Of a stretch of DNA of 64,000 nucleotides, positions 32,342 to 41,603 are shown piece after piece; positions within the stretch are counted from its first letter, which is position 1; each line of letters opens with the position of its first letter. The stretch is from NCBI RefSeq assembly GCF_040111675.1, contig NZ_CP157794.1:62001-126000 (forward strand), in the 5' to 3' direction. A program made the translations under genes and the position numbers. The notes under the pieces were generated by a model that ran no database searches, had not been told where the DNA came from, and worked only from the letters and a program-made list of their open reading frames with translations. This DNA comes from Salinarimonas sp. Lineage in GTDB: Bacteria; Pseudomonadota; Alphaproteobacteria; Rhizobiales; Beijerinckiaceae.

Positions 32342-35300
32342 ATGGACCGGATCGAGGGCGAGGAGACGGCGGCGATCGCCGCGGCGATGGCGGCGCTCGA
32401 GGAGAAGCGCAGCGAGCAGACCCCGCCCCGAACGGTCGACGACCTGTTCGGGCAGACGCCGCGCGAGGATCTCGACCGCTACGGCCCCGAGGAGCTCGCG
32501 GCCCTCGCCGCGGAGGCCTTCGCCCATCTGCGCAAGCCGCGCGTGATCGATCCGCACGCGCCGCGGCACGATCTGGCCGTCGTCGACCGCGAGTTTCCGC
32601 GCGCCGATCGCGCCCTCGAGCTCACCGTGATCGAGGCGGTCAACGACGACATGCCGTTCCTGCTCGACTCGACGCTCGCCGAGATCGTCGACCAGGGCCA
32701 CGAGCCGCGCCTCGTCGCGCATCCGATCCTCGCCGTGCGGCGGGACGGAGAGGGGCGCCTCCTCGAGCTTCTCGGCCCCGCCCACGACGTGGAGCCGCAA
32801 GGGGCGATCCGCGAGAGCCTGATCCACATCCATCTCGACGAGGTCGACGACGCCGCGCTGGAGCGGCTGCGGTCCGGGCTCGAGCGGGTCTATTCCGACG
32901 TCGCGGTCGCGGTCGCCGACTGGCCGGCCATGCGCGAGCGCCTTCACGGCGCGATTCGGCGCTACCGCGAGACGCCCCCGCCCCTGCCGAAGCAGGAGAC
33001 CGAGGAGGCGCTGGCCTTTCTCGAGTGGATCGCGGCCGACAACTTCACGCTGCTGGGCGTGCGCGAGTACCGCTTCCCCCACGGCGACGTGGCCGCAGAG
33101 CCGATCGAGGGCTCGGGCCTCGGCATCCTGCGCGATCGCTCGGTCAAGGTGCTGCGCCGCGGGCGCGAGCTCGTCGCCATGACGCCCGAGGTGCGCGCCT
33201 TCCTGCAGAAGCCCTCGGCGCTGATCATCACCAAGGCCAACGTGAAGTCCCGCGTCCACCGCCGGGCGCATCTCGACTATATCGGCGTGAAGCTGTTCTC
33301 CGACACCGGCGAGGTGATGGGCGAATTGCGCGTCGTCGGCCTGTTCACCGCGAGCGCCTACACCGAATCCACCGACGACGTGCCCGTGCTGCGGCTCAAG
33401 CGCGAGAAGGTGCTCCAACGTGCCCGCTTCGACCCGCAGAGCCATGCCGGGCGCGCGCTGATCAACGTGCTCGAGAACTATCCGCGCGACGAGCTCTTCC
33501 AGATCGACGAGGAGACGCTCTACCGCTTCGCGCTGGAGATCATGAACCTGTCCGATCGGCCACGCGTGCGCGTGCTGGCGCGGCCGGACGAGTTCGACCG
33601 CTTCGTCTCCGTCCTCGTCTTCATCCCGAAGGATCGCTACGACACGCAGGTGCGCCGCCGGGTCGGCGAGTTCCTCGCCGGCGTCTACCAGGGCCGCGTG
33701 TCGGCCGCCTACCCGGCCTATCCGGAGGGCCCGCTCGCGCGCACGCACTACATCATCGGCCGCGAGGAGGGCGCCACGCCGGACGTCTCGCGGGAGGCTC
33801 TGGAGGACGGCGTCGGGGCGATCGTGCGCACCTGGGGCGACGCGCTGCGCGACGCGCTGCGCGAGGAGATCGGCGGCCCTCGGGGACGGGACCTCGCCGC
33901 GCGCTACGCCGACGCGTTCAACGCCGCCTATCGCGAAGCCTTCTCCGCTCACGAGGCGATCCGGGACATCCTGATCGTGGAGCGCGTCTCGGCCGAGCGG
34001 CCGCGGGCGGTCGATCTCTACCGGCGCGAGGGCGATCCGGAAACGCGCGTGAACCTGAAGGTGCTCTCCCGCGGCGCCGGCCTGCCCCTGTCCGAGCGCG
34101 TGCCGCTTCTGGAGAATCTCGGCTTCCACGTGGTGAACGAGCGGACCTACCGCGTCGTCCCCGCCGGCGCGAGCGAGGCGGAGCGGGTCTGGCTGCACGA
34201 CATGACGCTGACCCGCGCCGCCGGCGGGCCGATCACCATCGAGCGCATCGAGAAGCCGATCGAGGCGGCGCTGCTCGCGCTCTTCCGCGGCTTCGCCGAG
34301 TCGGACGGGTTCAACAAGCTGGTGCTCGAGGCCGAGCTCGGCTGGCGCGACGTCGCCATGATCCGCGCGCTCGGCCGCTACCTGCGCCAGGTGCGCATCC
34401 CCTACGGCCAGGACTACCTCGCCACGACCTTGGCGCGGCATCCCGCCATCGCCGCGGCGATCGTCGCCTACTTCTACGCCCGCTTCGACCCCCGCGCCTC
34501 CGAGACGCGCCCGCGCGAGGAGGCCGAGAGCCTCGCGCGCGAGACGATCGAGGAGATGCTCGGCGCCGTGCAGAGCCTCGACGACGACCGCATCCTCAGG
34601 CGCTTCGTCAACCTGGTCGAGGCGGCGCTACGGACGAACTACTTCCAGCTCGAGGCAAGCGGCCATCCGCGCCGGACCATCGCCTTCAAGTTCGCCTGCG
34701 CCAGGGTGGAGGCGATGCCGCTGCCGCGGCCGCTCTACGAGATCTTCGTCTACTCGCCCCGCGTCGAGGGCGTGCACCTGCGCTTCGGCAAGGTCGCCCG
34801 CGGGGGCTTGCGCTGGTCGGACCGGCCGCAGGACTTCCGCACCGAGGTGCTGGGCCTCGTCAAGGCGCAGCAGGTGAAGAACGCGGTCATCGTGCCGGTG
34901 GGCGCCAAGGGCGGCTTCGTGCCCAAGAAGCTCCCGCCCGCCCACGAGGACCGCCAGGCCTGGTTCGAGGAGGGGCGGGAGAGCTACAAGGTCTTCATCG
35001 ACACCCTGCTCGAGCTCACGGACAACATCGTCGGCGACGACACCCGCCCGCCGGCGGACACGGTGCGCCACGACGGCGACGACCCCTATCTCGTCGTGGC
35101 CGCCGACAAGGGCACGGCGACCTTCTCCGACACCGCGAACGCCATCTCGCTGGAGCGCGGCCACTGGCTCGGCGACGCCTTCGCCTCGGGCGGGTCCAAC
35201 GGCTACGACCACAAGAAGATGGGCATCACGGCGCGGGGCGCCTGGGAGGCGGTGAAGCGGCACTTCCGCGAGATCGACGTCGACGTGCAGTCGGAGCCCG

Positions 35301-37186
35301 TGACGGTGGCCGGCGTCGGCGACATGTCGGGCGACGTCTTCGGCAACGGCCTGCTGCTCTCGCGGGCGGTCAAGCTCGTCGCCGCCTTCGACCACCGCGA
35401 CGTCTTCATCGATCCGAACCCGGATCCGGAGGCCTCCTTCGTCGAGCGCCAGCGCCTGTTCGAGATGGGCCGGTCCTCCTGGGCGGACTACGACGCGGCG
35501 AAGATCTCCAAGGGCGGCGGCGTGTTCTCGCGCCAGATGAAGGCCATTCCGCTCTCCGACGAGATGCGCGCGCTGCTCGACCTCGACCAGCGCACGGCGA
35601 CGCCCTTCGAGGTGATGCGGGCGATCCTGCGCATGCGCGTCGACCTGCTCTGGTTCGGCGGCATCGGGACCTACATCCGTGCCGCGGGCGAGAGCGACGA
35701 GCAGGTCGGCGACCGCGCCAACGACGCGATCCGCGTCACGGGGGCGGAGCTGCGCGCGCGGGTCATCGGCGAGGGCGCCAATCTCGGCGTCACCCAGCTC
35801 GGCCGCATCGAGGCGGCCCGCCACGGCGTGCGGCTCAACACCGACGCCATCGACAACTCGGCCGGGGTCAACACCTCCGACGTCGAGGTCAACATCAAGA
35901 TCGCCCTCGATACGCCCGAGCGCGACGGGCGGCTCACGCCCGAGGCCCGCAACGCGCTTCTCGCCGACATGACGGAGGAGGTGGCCGGGCTCGTCCTGCG
36001 CAACAACTACCTCCAGACGCTCTCGCTCTCGCTTGCCGAGCGGCGCGGGGCGGGAGACGTCGGCTTCGTGCGGCGCCTGATGCAGGGGCTCGAGCACGAG
36101 GGCCGGCTCGACCGCAGCGTGGAGCAGCTCCCCGACGACGTTGCGCTCACGGCCCGCGCCGAGGCCGGCGAGGGCCTGACGCGGCCCGAGCTCGCGGTGC
36201 TCCTCGCCTATGCCAAGCTGCAGCTCTACGATCAGCTGCTCGAGAGCGCCGTGCCGGACGACCCCTATCTCGGCCGCGAGCTCGACCGCTACTTCCCCGC
36301 CGCGCTGCGCGAGCGCTTCGAGGACGCGATCCAGACGCACCGGCTGCGCCGGGAGATCATCGCCACCCAGCTCTCCAACGCCATCGTCAATCGGGGCGGC
36401 CCGACGGTGATCGCCCGCCTCGCCGACGCCACCGGCGCCGACGCGCCGACCATCGCGGCGGCCTATGCGGCGGCCCGCGATTCCTTCGGCCTCGTCGCGC
36501 TCAACGCCGGCGTCGACGGGCTCGACACGATCGCGACCGGGTCGATGCAGCTGCGGCTCTACGCCGAGCTCGAGGAGCTCGCGATGAACCGCATCGGCTG
36601 GTTCATCCGCAACGTCGATCTCGACGAGGCGCCGCTCGAGGCCATCGTCGGGCGCTTCCGGGAGGGCGTCGTCGCGGTGGAGGACGCGCTGGTCGACTGC
36701 CTGCCGGACGCGGCGCAGCTGCTCTGGCGCGAGCGCACGGCGACGCTGACCGCGCAGGCGGTGCCGGAGATGCTGGCGAGCCGGCTCGCCGCGCTGCCGA
36801 TCCTCGTCGCCGCGCCGGACATCACGCTCATCGCCGGCGAGGCGGGGCGCTCGATCCGCGACGTGGCGGCGACCTATTTCGCGCTCGACGAGACGTTCCG
36901 GCTCGGCGTCCTCGCGGCGCAGGGGCGCGACGTGCCGATCGCGGACTATTACGACCGCCTGGCGCTCGAGCGCGCGCTCTCCGGCGTCGCCGACGCCCAT
37001 CGCCGGCTCACCGCCGAGATCGCCCAGGAGGAGGGCTCCGGCCGCGAGGCGGTGGAGGCCTGGTGCGCGCGCCGCCCCGACGTCACCCGCATCCGCACCG
37101 CGGTGGACGGCATCGTCTCGTCGGGGCTGACGCTCTCGAAGCTGACGGTCGCCGCGAGCCTGCTCGGCGACCTCACCCGCGGGTGA
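32342..37186 (+). CDS. NAD-specific glutamate dehydrogenase, large 180-kDa type
   Basis: Predicted 1614 residues, the normal size of the L180 class of NAD-GDH. The N-terminal half (about 1-700) carries the ACT-like and helical regulatory segments. The catalytic core follows, with FGKVARGGLRWSDRPQDF at about 815 and the catalytic-lysine region PVGAKGGFVPKK at about 855. A Rossmann NAD domain with VGDMSGDVFGNG and GEGANLGVTQLG lies about 990-1160, followed by a long helical C-terminal domain. It oxidises glutamate to 2-oxoglutarate and ammonia, feeding the TCA cycle during growth on amino acids. Glutamate from the ergothioneine route encoded at 6-18 kb would be a substrate. The ATG at 32342 has GAGGGG upstream. 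Confidence 0.95.
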   Translation: MDRIEGEETAAIAAAMAALEEKRSEQTPPRTVDDLFGQTPREDLDRYGPEELAALAAEAFAHLRKPRVIDPHAPRHDLAVVDREFPRADRALELTVIEAVNDDMPFLLDSTLAEIVDQGHEPRLVAHPILAVRRDGEGRLLELLGPAHDVEPQGAIRESLIHIHLDEVDDAALERLRSGLERVYSDVAVAVADWPAMRERLHGAIRRYRETPPPLPKQETEEALAFLEWIAADNFTLLGVREYRFPHGDVAAEPIEGSGLGILRDRSVKVLRRGRELVAMTPEVRAFLQKPSALIITKANVKSRVHRRAHLDYIGVKLFSDTGEVMGELRVVGLFTASAYTESTDDVPVLRLKREKVLQRARFDPQSHAGRALINVLENYPRDELFQIDEETLYRFALEIMNLSDRPRVRVLARPDEFDRFVSVLVFIPKDRYDTQVRRRVGEFLAGVYQGRVSAAYPAYPEGPLARTHYIIGREEGATPDVSREALEDGVGAIVRTWGDALRDALREEIGGPRGRDLAARYADAFNAAYREAFSAHEAIRDILIVERVSAERPRAVDLYRREGDPETRVNLKVLSRGAGLPLSERVPLLENLGFHVVNERTYRVVPAGASEAERVWLHDMTLTRAAGGPITIERIEKPIEAALLALFRGFAESDGFNKLVLEAELGWRDVAMIRALGRYLRQVRIPYGQDYLATTLARHPAIAAAIVAYFYARFDPRASETRPREEAESLARETIEEMLGAVQSLDDDRILRRFVNLVEAALRTNYFQLEASGHPRRTIAFKFACARVEAMPLPRPLYEIFVYSPRVEGVHLRFGKVARGGLRWSDRPQDFRTEVLGLVKAQQVKNAVIVPVGAKGGFVPKKLPPAHEDRQAWFEEGRESYKVFIDTLLELTDNIVGDDTRPPADTVRHDGDDPYLVVAADKGTATFSDTANAISLERGHWLGDAFASGGSNGYDHKKMGITARGAWEAVKRHFREIDVDVQSEPVTVAGVGDMSGDVFGNGLLLSRAVKLVAAFDHRDVFIDPNPDPEASFVERQRLFEMGRSSWADYDAAKISKGGGVFSRQMKAIPLSDEMRALLDLDQRTATPFEVMRAILRMRVDLLWFGGIGTYIRAAGESDEQVGDRANDAIRVTGAELRARVIGEGANLGVTQLGRIEAARHGVRLNTDAIDNSAGVNTSDVEVNIKIALDTPERDGRLTPEARNALLADMTEEVAGLVLRNNYLQTLSLSLAERRGAGDVGFVRRLMQGLEHEGRLDRSVEQLPDDVALTARAEAGEGLTRPELAVLLAYAKLQLYDQLLESAVPDDPYLGRELDRYFPAALRERFEDAIQTHRLRREIIATQLSNAIVNRGGPTVIARLADATGADAPTIAAAYAAARDSFGLVALNAGVDGLDTIATGSMQLRLYAELEELAMNRIGWFIRNVDLDEAPLEAIVGRFREGVVAVEDALVDCLPDAAQLLWRERTATLTAQAVPEMLASRLAALPILVAAPDITLIAGEAGRSIRDVAATYFALDETFRLGVLAAQGRDVPIADYYDRLALERALSGVADAHRRLTAEIAQEEGSGREAVEAWCARRPDVTRIRTAVDGIVSSGLTLSKLTVAASLLGDLTRG

Positions 37187-37210
37187 GGTCTCGCCGGACG
37201 CGGTGCGCCG

Positions 37211-39100
37211 TCACGCACCGGCGTGGCGGCGCTCCTTGCGCGGCGGGCGGGCGTCGGCGGCGGCGGCGCCCGTCGCCGCGCCCTTCCAGCCGGGACCTTT
37301 CCCGGCTCCCTTCTCGACGCCCTTGCCGAAGCCCTTGCCCATTCCCTTGCCGGACCCCTTCCCGCCGAAGCCCTTCGGCCCGTCCCGGCGCGGGCCGGAC
37401 CCGCGCTTGTCGCCGAAGCCGCCTTGCGGTCCCGGCGCGCCCTCGGCGCGGGTGACCCGGACGTTCTCGTCGTTGGCGCCGAGCGCGCCCTCGGCGAACC
37501 GGTCGGCGGCGTCGAGGGCGATGCCCACCCGCGTCTCCTCGGGGAAGATGCGGATCGGGCCGACCTCGTCGCGGGTGATCCCGCCGAGGCGGCAGATCAG
37601 CGGCAGGAGCCATTTCGGATCCGCGTTGGCGCGGCGGCCGACGCTGAGCGAGAACCACGCCATCGGCTGGCGCTCGCGCGCTTCTCGGGGCTGTCGCTCG
37701 CGCGGCTCGAAGCCGCGCGGCTCGTAGGGCTTCGCGCCCCGCTCGGGACGCTCGCCGCGCTCCTCGCGCGGGCGGCGCTGCGGGCGCTCGCCGGGATCGC
37801 AGACGTCCTCCGGCGCCGGCAGGCGGGCGCGGTGGAGGCGAACGAGGGCCGCGGCGATCTCCTCGGGGGACTTCTCCGCCATCAGCGCGCGCGCCGTCTC
37901 GAGCTCGTCCTCGGCCGGCGCCTGCGAGAGCAACGGGTCGGCGAGGAAGCGCTTGCGGTCCTCGGCGCGGATGTCCTCGAAGGTCGGCGGACCGGACCAT
38001 TCGACGTCGATGCGCGCGGCGGCGATCAGCCCCTCCGCCTTGCGGCGGCGGTTCACGGGCACGATCAGCGCGCACACGCCCTTGCGGCCGGCGCGGCCGG
38101 TGCGGCCCGAGCGATGGAGCAGCGTGTCGCGGTCGTTCGGCAGGTCGGCGTGGACGACGAGGTCGAGATGCGGCAGGTCGATGCCGCGGGCGGCGACGTC
38201 GGTGGCGACGCAGACCTTGGCGCGCCCGTCGCGCAGGCTCTGCAGCGCGTGGCCGCGCTCGGCCTGGGAGAGCTCGCCCGAGAGCGCCACGGCGGCGAAG
38301 CCGCGCTCGACGAGGCTCGCATGGAGGTGGCGCACCTGCTCGCGGGTGGCGCAGAACACCATGGCCCCGCGCGCCTCGAAATAGCGCAGGACGTTGACCA
38401 CCGCGAGCTCCGCCTCGCGCGGGGAGACGCGGATGGCGCGGTAGGCGATGTCGGCGTGCGGCGTGTCGCGCCGCACCGTGTCGATGCGCATGGCGTCGCG
38501 CTGGTGGTCGCGGGCGAGCTTGGCGATGTCCGGCGGGATCGTGGCCGAGAACAGCAGCGTGCGGCGCTCCGCCGGCGCGGCCTCGAGAATGAAGGTCAGG
38601 TCCTCGCGGAAGCCGAGATCGAGCATCTCGTCGGCCTCGTCGAGCACCGCGGCCTCGAGCCCGGAGAGGTCGAGCGCGCCGCGCTCGAGATGGTCGCGCA
38701 GGCGCCCCGGCGTGCCCACGACGATGTCCGCGCCCACCTCGAGCGCGCGGCGCTCGCGCCGCGGATCCATGCCGCCGACGCAGGCGACGATGCGCGCGCC
38801 GGTCTCGCCGTAGAGCCAGGCGAGCTCGCGCTCGACCTGGAGCGCGAGCTCCCGGGTCGGCGCGATCACCAGCGCGCGCGGCGCGAGCGAGGGCACCAGG
38901 AGCGGCGAGGCCCCGATCAGCGTCTCTGCGAGGGCGAGACCGAAGGCGACGGTCTTGCCGGAGCCGGTCTGGGCCGAGACGAGGAGATCGCGCCCCTCGT
39001 GCCCGGGCGCCAGCACGGCGGCCTGCACCGGCGTCGGCTCGGAATAGCCGCGCGCGTCGAGCGCCTCGGCGATGAGGGGATGGGTCGCGGGAAAGGGCAT
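37211..39100 (-). CDS. DEAD-box RNA helicase with DbpA-type RNA-binding domain
   Basis: Predicted 629 residues. The helicase core shows the Q motif with PTPVQ, AQTGSGKT (motif I), PTRELALQ, TPGRL, DEADEM (motif II), FSATIP (motif III), the ATDVAARGIDLP motif and HRSGRTGRAGR (motif VI). A Pro/Arg/Glu-rich linker leads to a DbpA RNA-binding domain beginning WFSLSVGRRANADPKWLLP, which in DbpA recognises 23S rRNA hairpin 92. The C-terminal end is a Gly/Lys repeat region (GKGSGKGMGKGFGKG). Expected role: ribosome assembly or RNA remodelling in the cytoplasm. The ATG at 39100 precedes a conserved FPATHPLIAEALDARGY start. Confidence 0.93.
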   Translation of the reverse strand: MPFPATHPLIAEALDARGYSEPTPVQAAVLAPGHEGRDLLVSAQTGSGKTVAFGLALAETLIGASPLLVPSLAPRALVIAPTRELALQVERELAWLYGETGARIVACVGGMDPRRERRALEVGADIVVGTPGRLRDHLERGALDLSGLEAAVLDEADEMLDLGFREDLTFILEAAPAERRTLLFSATIPPDIAKLARDHQRDAMRIDTVRRDTPHADIAYRAIRVSPREAELAVVNVLRYFEARGAMVFCATREQVRHLHASLVERGFAAVALSGELSQAERGHALQSLRDGRAKVCVATDVAARGIDLPHLDLVVHADLPNDRDTLLHRSGRTGRAGRKGVCALIVPVNRRRKAEGLIAAARIDVEWSGPPTFEDIRAEDRKRFLADPLLSQAPAEDELETARALMAEKSPEEIAAALVRLHRARLPAPEDVCDPGERPQRRPREERGERPERGAKPYEPRGFEPRERQPREARERQPMAWFSLSVGRRANADPKWLLPLICRLGGITRDEVGPIRIFPEETRVGIALDAADRFAEGALGANDENVRVTRAEGAPGPQGGFGDKRGSGPRRDGPKGFGGKGSGKGMGKGFGKGVEKGAGKGPGWKGAATGAAAADARPPRKERRHAGA

Positions 39101-39329
39101 GTGGTCGTTCGTACCGTGCAGAAGGCTCCCCGACCGGCCATGGAGGCCGGCGTCGCCGATCGAGTCCGACGTCTGACGAGGAGAAAGGCGGCCGAGCGAG
39201 CCGCGCGCGTGAAGGCTACATAGTCGATCGCGGCCCGAAATGCGAGGGCCGATCCGCGCATGGCTGCGCCCCGGGTTGCGCATCGCGCCGCGGCGCGTCA
39301 TTCCTGTCTCAGGGAGGAGAGCGCGAAGC

Positions 39330-40154
39330 ATGACCCTGGACGTCGTCGCGCTGCGTGCGTTCTACGACAGCCCCCTCGGCGAGACCGCGAAGCGATTCGT
39401 CGGGCGCGCGCTGGCGGGCTTTCTCGCGCCGAGCGCCGGCGCGCGCGTGATGGGGCTCGGCTACGCGACGCCTTATCTCGACGCCGCGCGCGGGACGGCC
39501 GAGCGCACGCTCGCCTTCATGCCGGCGGCGCAGGGCGTGGAGGCCTGGCCGGCGGACGGCCGCTCGGCCTCCTGCCTCGCCGACAGCCTGATGCTGCCGC
39601 TCCCCGACGGCTGCATGGACCGGGTGCTGCTCGTCCATGCGCTCGAGAACTCGGAGGACCCCAACGAGCTGTTCTACGAGATCTGGCGGGTGCTCGCCCC
39701 CGGCGGCCGGCTCGCCGCCGTAGTGCCCAATCGCGGGGGGCTCTGGGCGCGCATGGACGTCACCCCCTTCGGCCACGGCCAGCCCTATTCCCGCGGCCAG
39801 CTGAAGGCCCTGATGCGCCGCACCCTGTTCACGCCGGAGAGCTGGACGGAGACGCTCTACGTCCCGCCGCTCCGCTCGCGGACGCTGCGCTCCTCGGCGC
39901 CCGCCTGGGAGCGGATCGGCACGCGGCTCAACCTGCCTTTCGCCGGTGTTCACGTGGTCGAGGCGACGAAGCAGCTGCACCGGCCGCTCATGGTGCGCCA
40001 GACCCGGCGCGGCACGCGCTTCGTGCCGGTGCTGGTGCCGGCGGCGAACGGCGCGGGGGCCGTGCGGCGGGACGGCGGGGGCGGCGAGGCCGCATCCCTC
40101 ACTCGCGATGCATCACCTTGTCGACCAGGATGTCCGACAGGACGCCCGGCTTGA
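39330..40154 (+). CDS. Class I SAM-dependent methyltransferase (Methyltransf_11 type)
   Basis: Predicted 274 residues. A Rossmann-like methyltransferase domain has a degenerate motif I (ARVMGLGYATPYL), ADSLMLPLPDGCMDRVLLVHALEN (motif II region, near 85-107) and WRVLAPGGRLAAVVPNRGG. The substrate is not known; similar genes in this order often sit beside glyoxalase II. The ATG at 39330 follows AGGGAGGAG. Its last 56 bp overlap the 3' end of the convergent phosphatase gene; the final 30 or so residues are Gly/Arg-rich and look non-conserved, as expected for a tail that has read into the neighbour. Confidence 0.85.
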   Translation: MTLDVVALRAFYDSPLGETAKRFVGRALAGFLAPSAGARVMGLGYATPYLDAARGTAERTLAFMPAAQGVEAWPADGRSASCLADSLMLPLPDGCMDRVLLVHALENSEDPNELFYEIWRVLAPGGRLAAVVPNRGGLWARMDVTPFGHGQPYSRGQLKALMRRTLFTPESWTETLYVPPLRSRTLRSSAPAWERIGTRLNLPFAGVHVVEATKQLHRPLMVRQTRRGTRFVPVLVPAANGAGAVRRDGGGGEAASLTRDASPCRPGCPTGRPA

Positions 40155-40869
40155 AGTCCCGCTCCAGCCGCTCGGGATCGTAGCGGGTCTCGATCCACTC
40201 CTCGAAGGAGAGCCCGTGCGCCTCGCCCTCGTCGCGATAGGCCTCGAAGAAGGCGTCGAGGATGCCGGTCTTGGCGAAGCGGAAATGGCCGTAGGCGAGG
40301 GAGAGCTGCCCCAGAGCCTCGTCGGCGCTGCGGCCCTCGTGGACCAGGAGGTAGAGCGCCGAGACGAAGCCGGCGCGGTCCGCGCCCGACTTGCAATGGA
40401 CGAGAGCGGGGTACTGCACCGACGCGAAGAACTCCCGCGCGCGCAGCATCGTCTCCTTGTCCGGCGCGGCGCGCGAGCGCACCACGAAGTCGACGAGGGT
40501 GAGCCCGAGCGCGTCGCAGCATTCCTTCTGCAATTGCCAGGAGCCGTGCTCGCGCCCGCCGCGCAGGTAGACCACCGTGCGCAGGCCCTTGTCGCGCAGG
40601 CGCGCCAGCTGATGCGGCGCCGGCTGGGCCGCGCGCCAGAGCGTCTCCGACACCTTGTGCAGGTTGAGATAGGCCAGCCGGAAGACGCCGTGGTCGACGA
40701 GCATCATGTTCGCCCACGCCCGCAGCCGACCCGCCACGCCCTCGATCGGGCGATCCCACCGGGCGATGCGCGCCAGGCGCCGCGCATGGCGGGTCTCGTC
40801 GGTGCGGAAGCGGTTGAGCACGTTCGGGTTTTCCCAGGCCGCCCCGTCCGGGTAGGGCGGCTTCGCCAT
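40099..40869 (-). CDS. Protein tyrosine/dual-specificity phosphatase-like protein
   Basis: Predicted 256 residues. The P-loop motif HCKSGADRAG (Cys159, Arg165) matches the CX5R active site of cysteine phosphatases, and the preceding helical region with YLRGGREHGSW supplies a plausible upstream segment. Members of this group in alphaproteobacteria are annotated as tyrosine or dual-specificity phosphatases, with some related to lipid phosphatases; the substrate is not known. It is on the same strand as gmk and yicC. Its 3' end overlaps the methyltransferase gene by 56 bp in antiparallel orientation. Confidence 0.82.
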   Translation of the reverse strand: MAKPPYPDGAAWENPNVLNRFRTDETRHARRLARIARWDRPIEGVAGRLRAWANMMLVDHGVFRLAYLNLHKVSETLWRAAQPAPHQLARLRDKGLRTVVYLRGGREHGSWQLQKECCDALGLTLVDFVVRSRAAPDKETMLRAREFFASVQYPALVHCKSGADRAGFVSALYLLVHEGRSADEALGQLSLAYGHFRFAKTGILDAFFEAYRDEGEAHGLSFEEWIETRYDPERLERDFKPGVLSDILVDKVMHRE

Positions 40870-40932
40870 GGCGACTAGCAGCGGCGGGGCCCGCGGGCAA
40901 GAGCGCGGGTCGCGGCGGCGCGTCGCTGCCGG

Positions 40933-41598
40933 TCACGCCTCCGAGGCGAGCACGGTCTCGAGATCCCCGACGAGCCCGTCGACCAGCGGCGCCAGATTCT
41001 CGCGGCGCGTCCGGCGCACCCTCTCGGCCTTCAGGATCGCCTCGAGATCGTGGAAGGTCCGCTCCAGATCGTCGTTGACCAGCACGTAGTCGTAGTCCCG
41101 CCAGCGGGCGATCTCGCCGAGCGCCGTCTTCAGCCGGCGGCGGATGGTCGCGTGGTCGTCCTCGGCCCGGCGGGCGAGGCGCTTCTCGAGCTCGGCGATG
41201 GAGGGCGGCAGGATGAACACCGAGGCGACGTCCGGCCGCATGGTCTCGTAGAGCTGCAGCGTGCCCTGGACGTCGATGTCGAACAGGACGTCGCGGCCGT
41301 CCTCCAGCGCCTGCTCGACCGGCGCACGGGGCGTGCCGTAGAAGTTGCCGTGCACCTCGGCGTGCTCGAGCAGCTCGCCGCGCTCGCGCATCAGCTCGAA
41401 GTCGCGCACGGTGATGAAGCGGTAGTGCACGCCGTCGACCTCGGACGCGCGGCGCTGGCGCGTGGTGACCGAGACCGACATGGTGATGTCCTTGTCGGTC
41501 TGGAGCAGGAGGCGGGCGAGGGTCGACTTGCCCGCGCCGGAGGGCGAGGCGATGATCAGCATCACGCCGCGTCGCGTGCGGCTCGTCTCGGAGGGCAT
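40933..41598 (-). CDS. gmk: Guanylate kinase
   Basis: Predicted 221 residues. The P-loop is IIASPSGAGKSTLAR (about 15-29). GMP-binding residues are in VSVTTRQRRASEVDGVHY, and the VLFDIDVQGTLQLY segment is typical of guanylate kinase. It phosphorylates GMP (and dGMP) to GDP with ATP in nucleotide metabolism. It follows the YicC-family gene by 5 bp on the same strand, a pairing common in proteobacteria. There is a clean ATG start at 41598. Confidence 0.95.
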   Translation of the reverse strand: MPSETSRTRRGVMLIIASPSGAGKSTLARLLLQTDKDITMSVSVTTRQRRASEVDGVHYRFITVRDFELMRERGELLEHAEVHGNFYGTPRAPVEQALEDGRDVLFDIDVQGTLQLYETMRPDVASVFILPPSIAELEKRLARRAEDDHATIRRRLKTALGEIARWRDYDYVLVNDDLERTFHDLEAILKAERVRRTRRENLAPLVDGLVGDLETVLASEA

Positions 41599-41603
41599 CC
41601 GAA

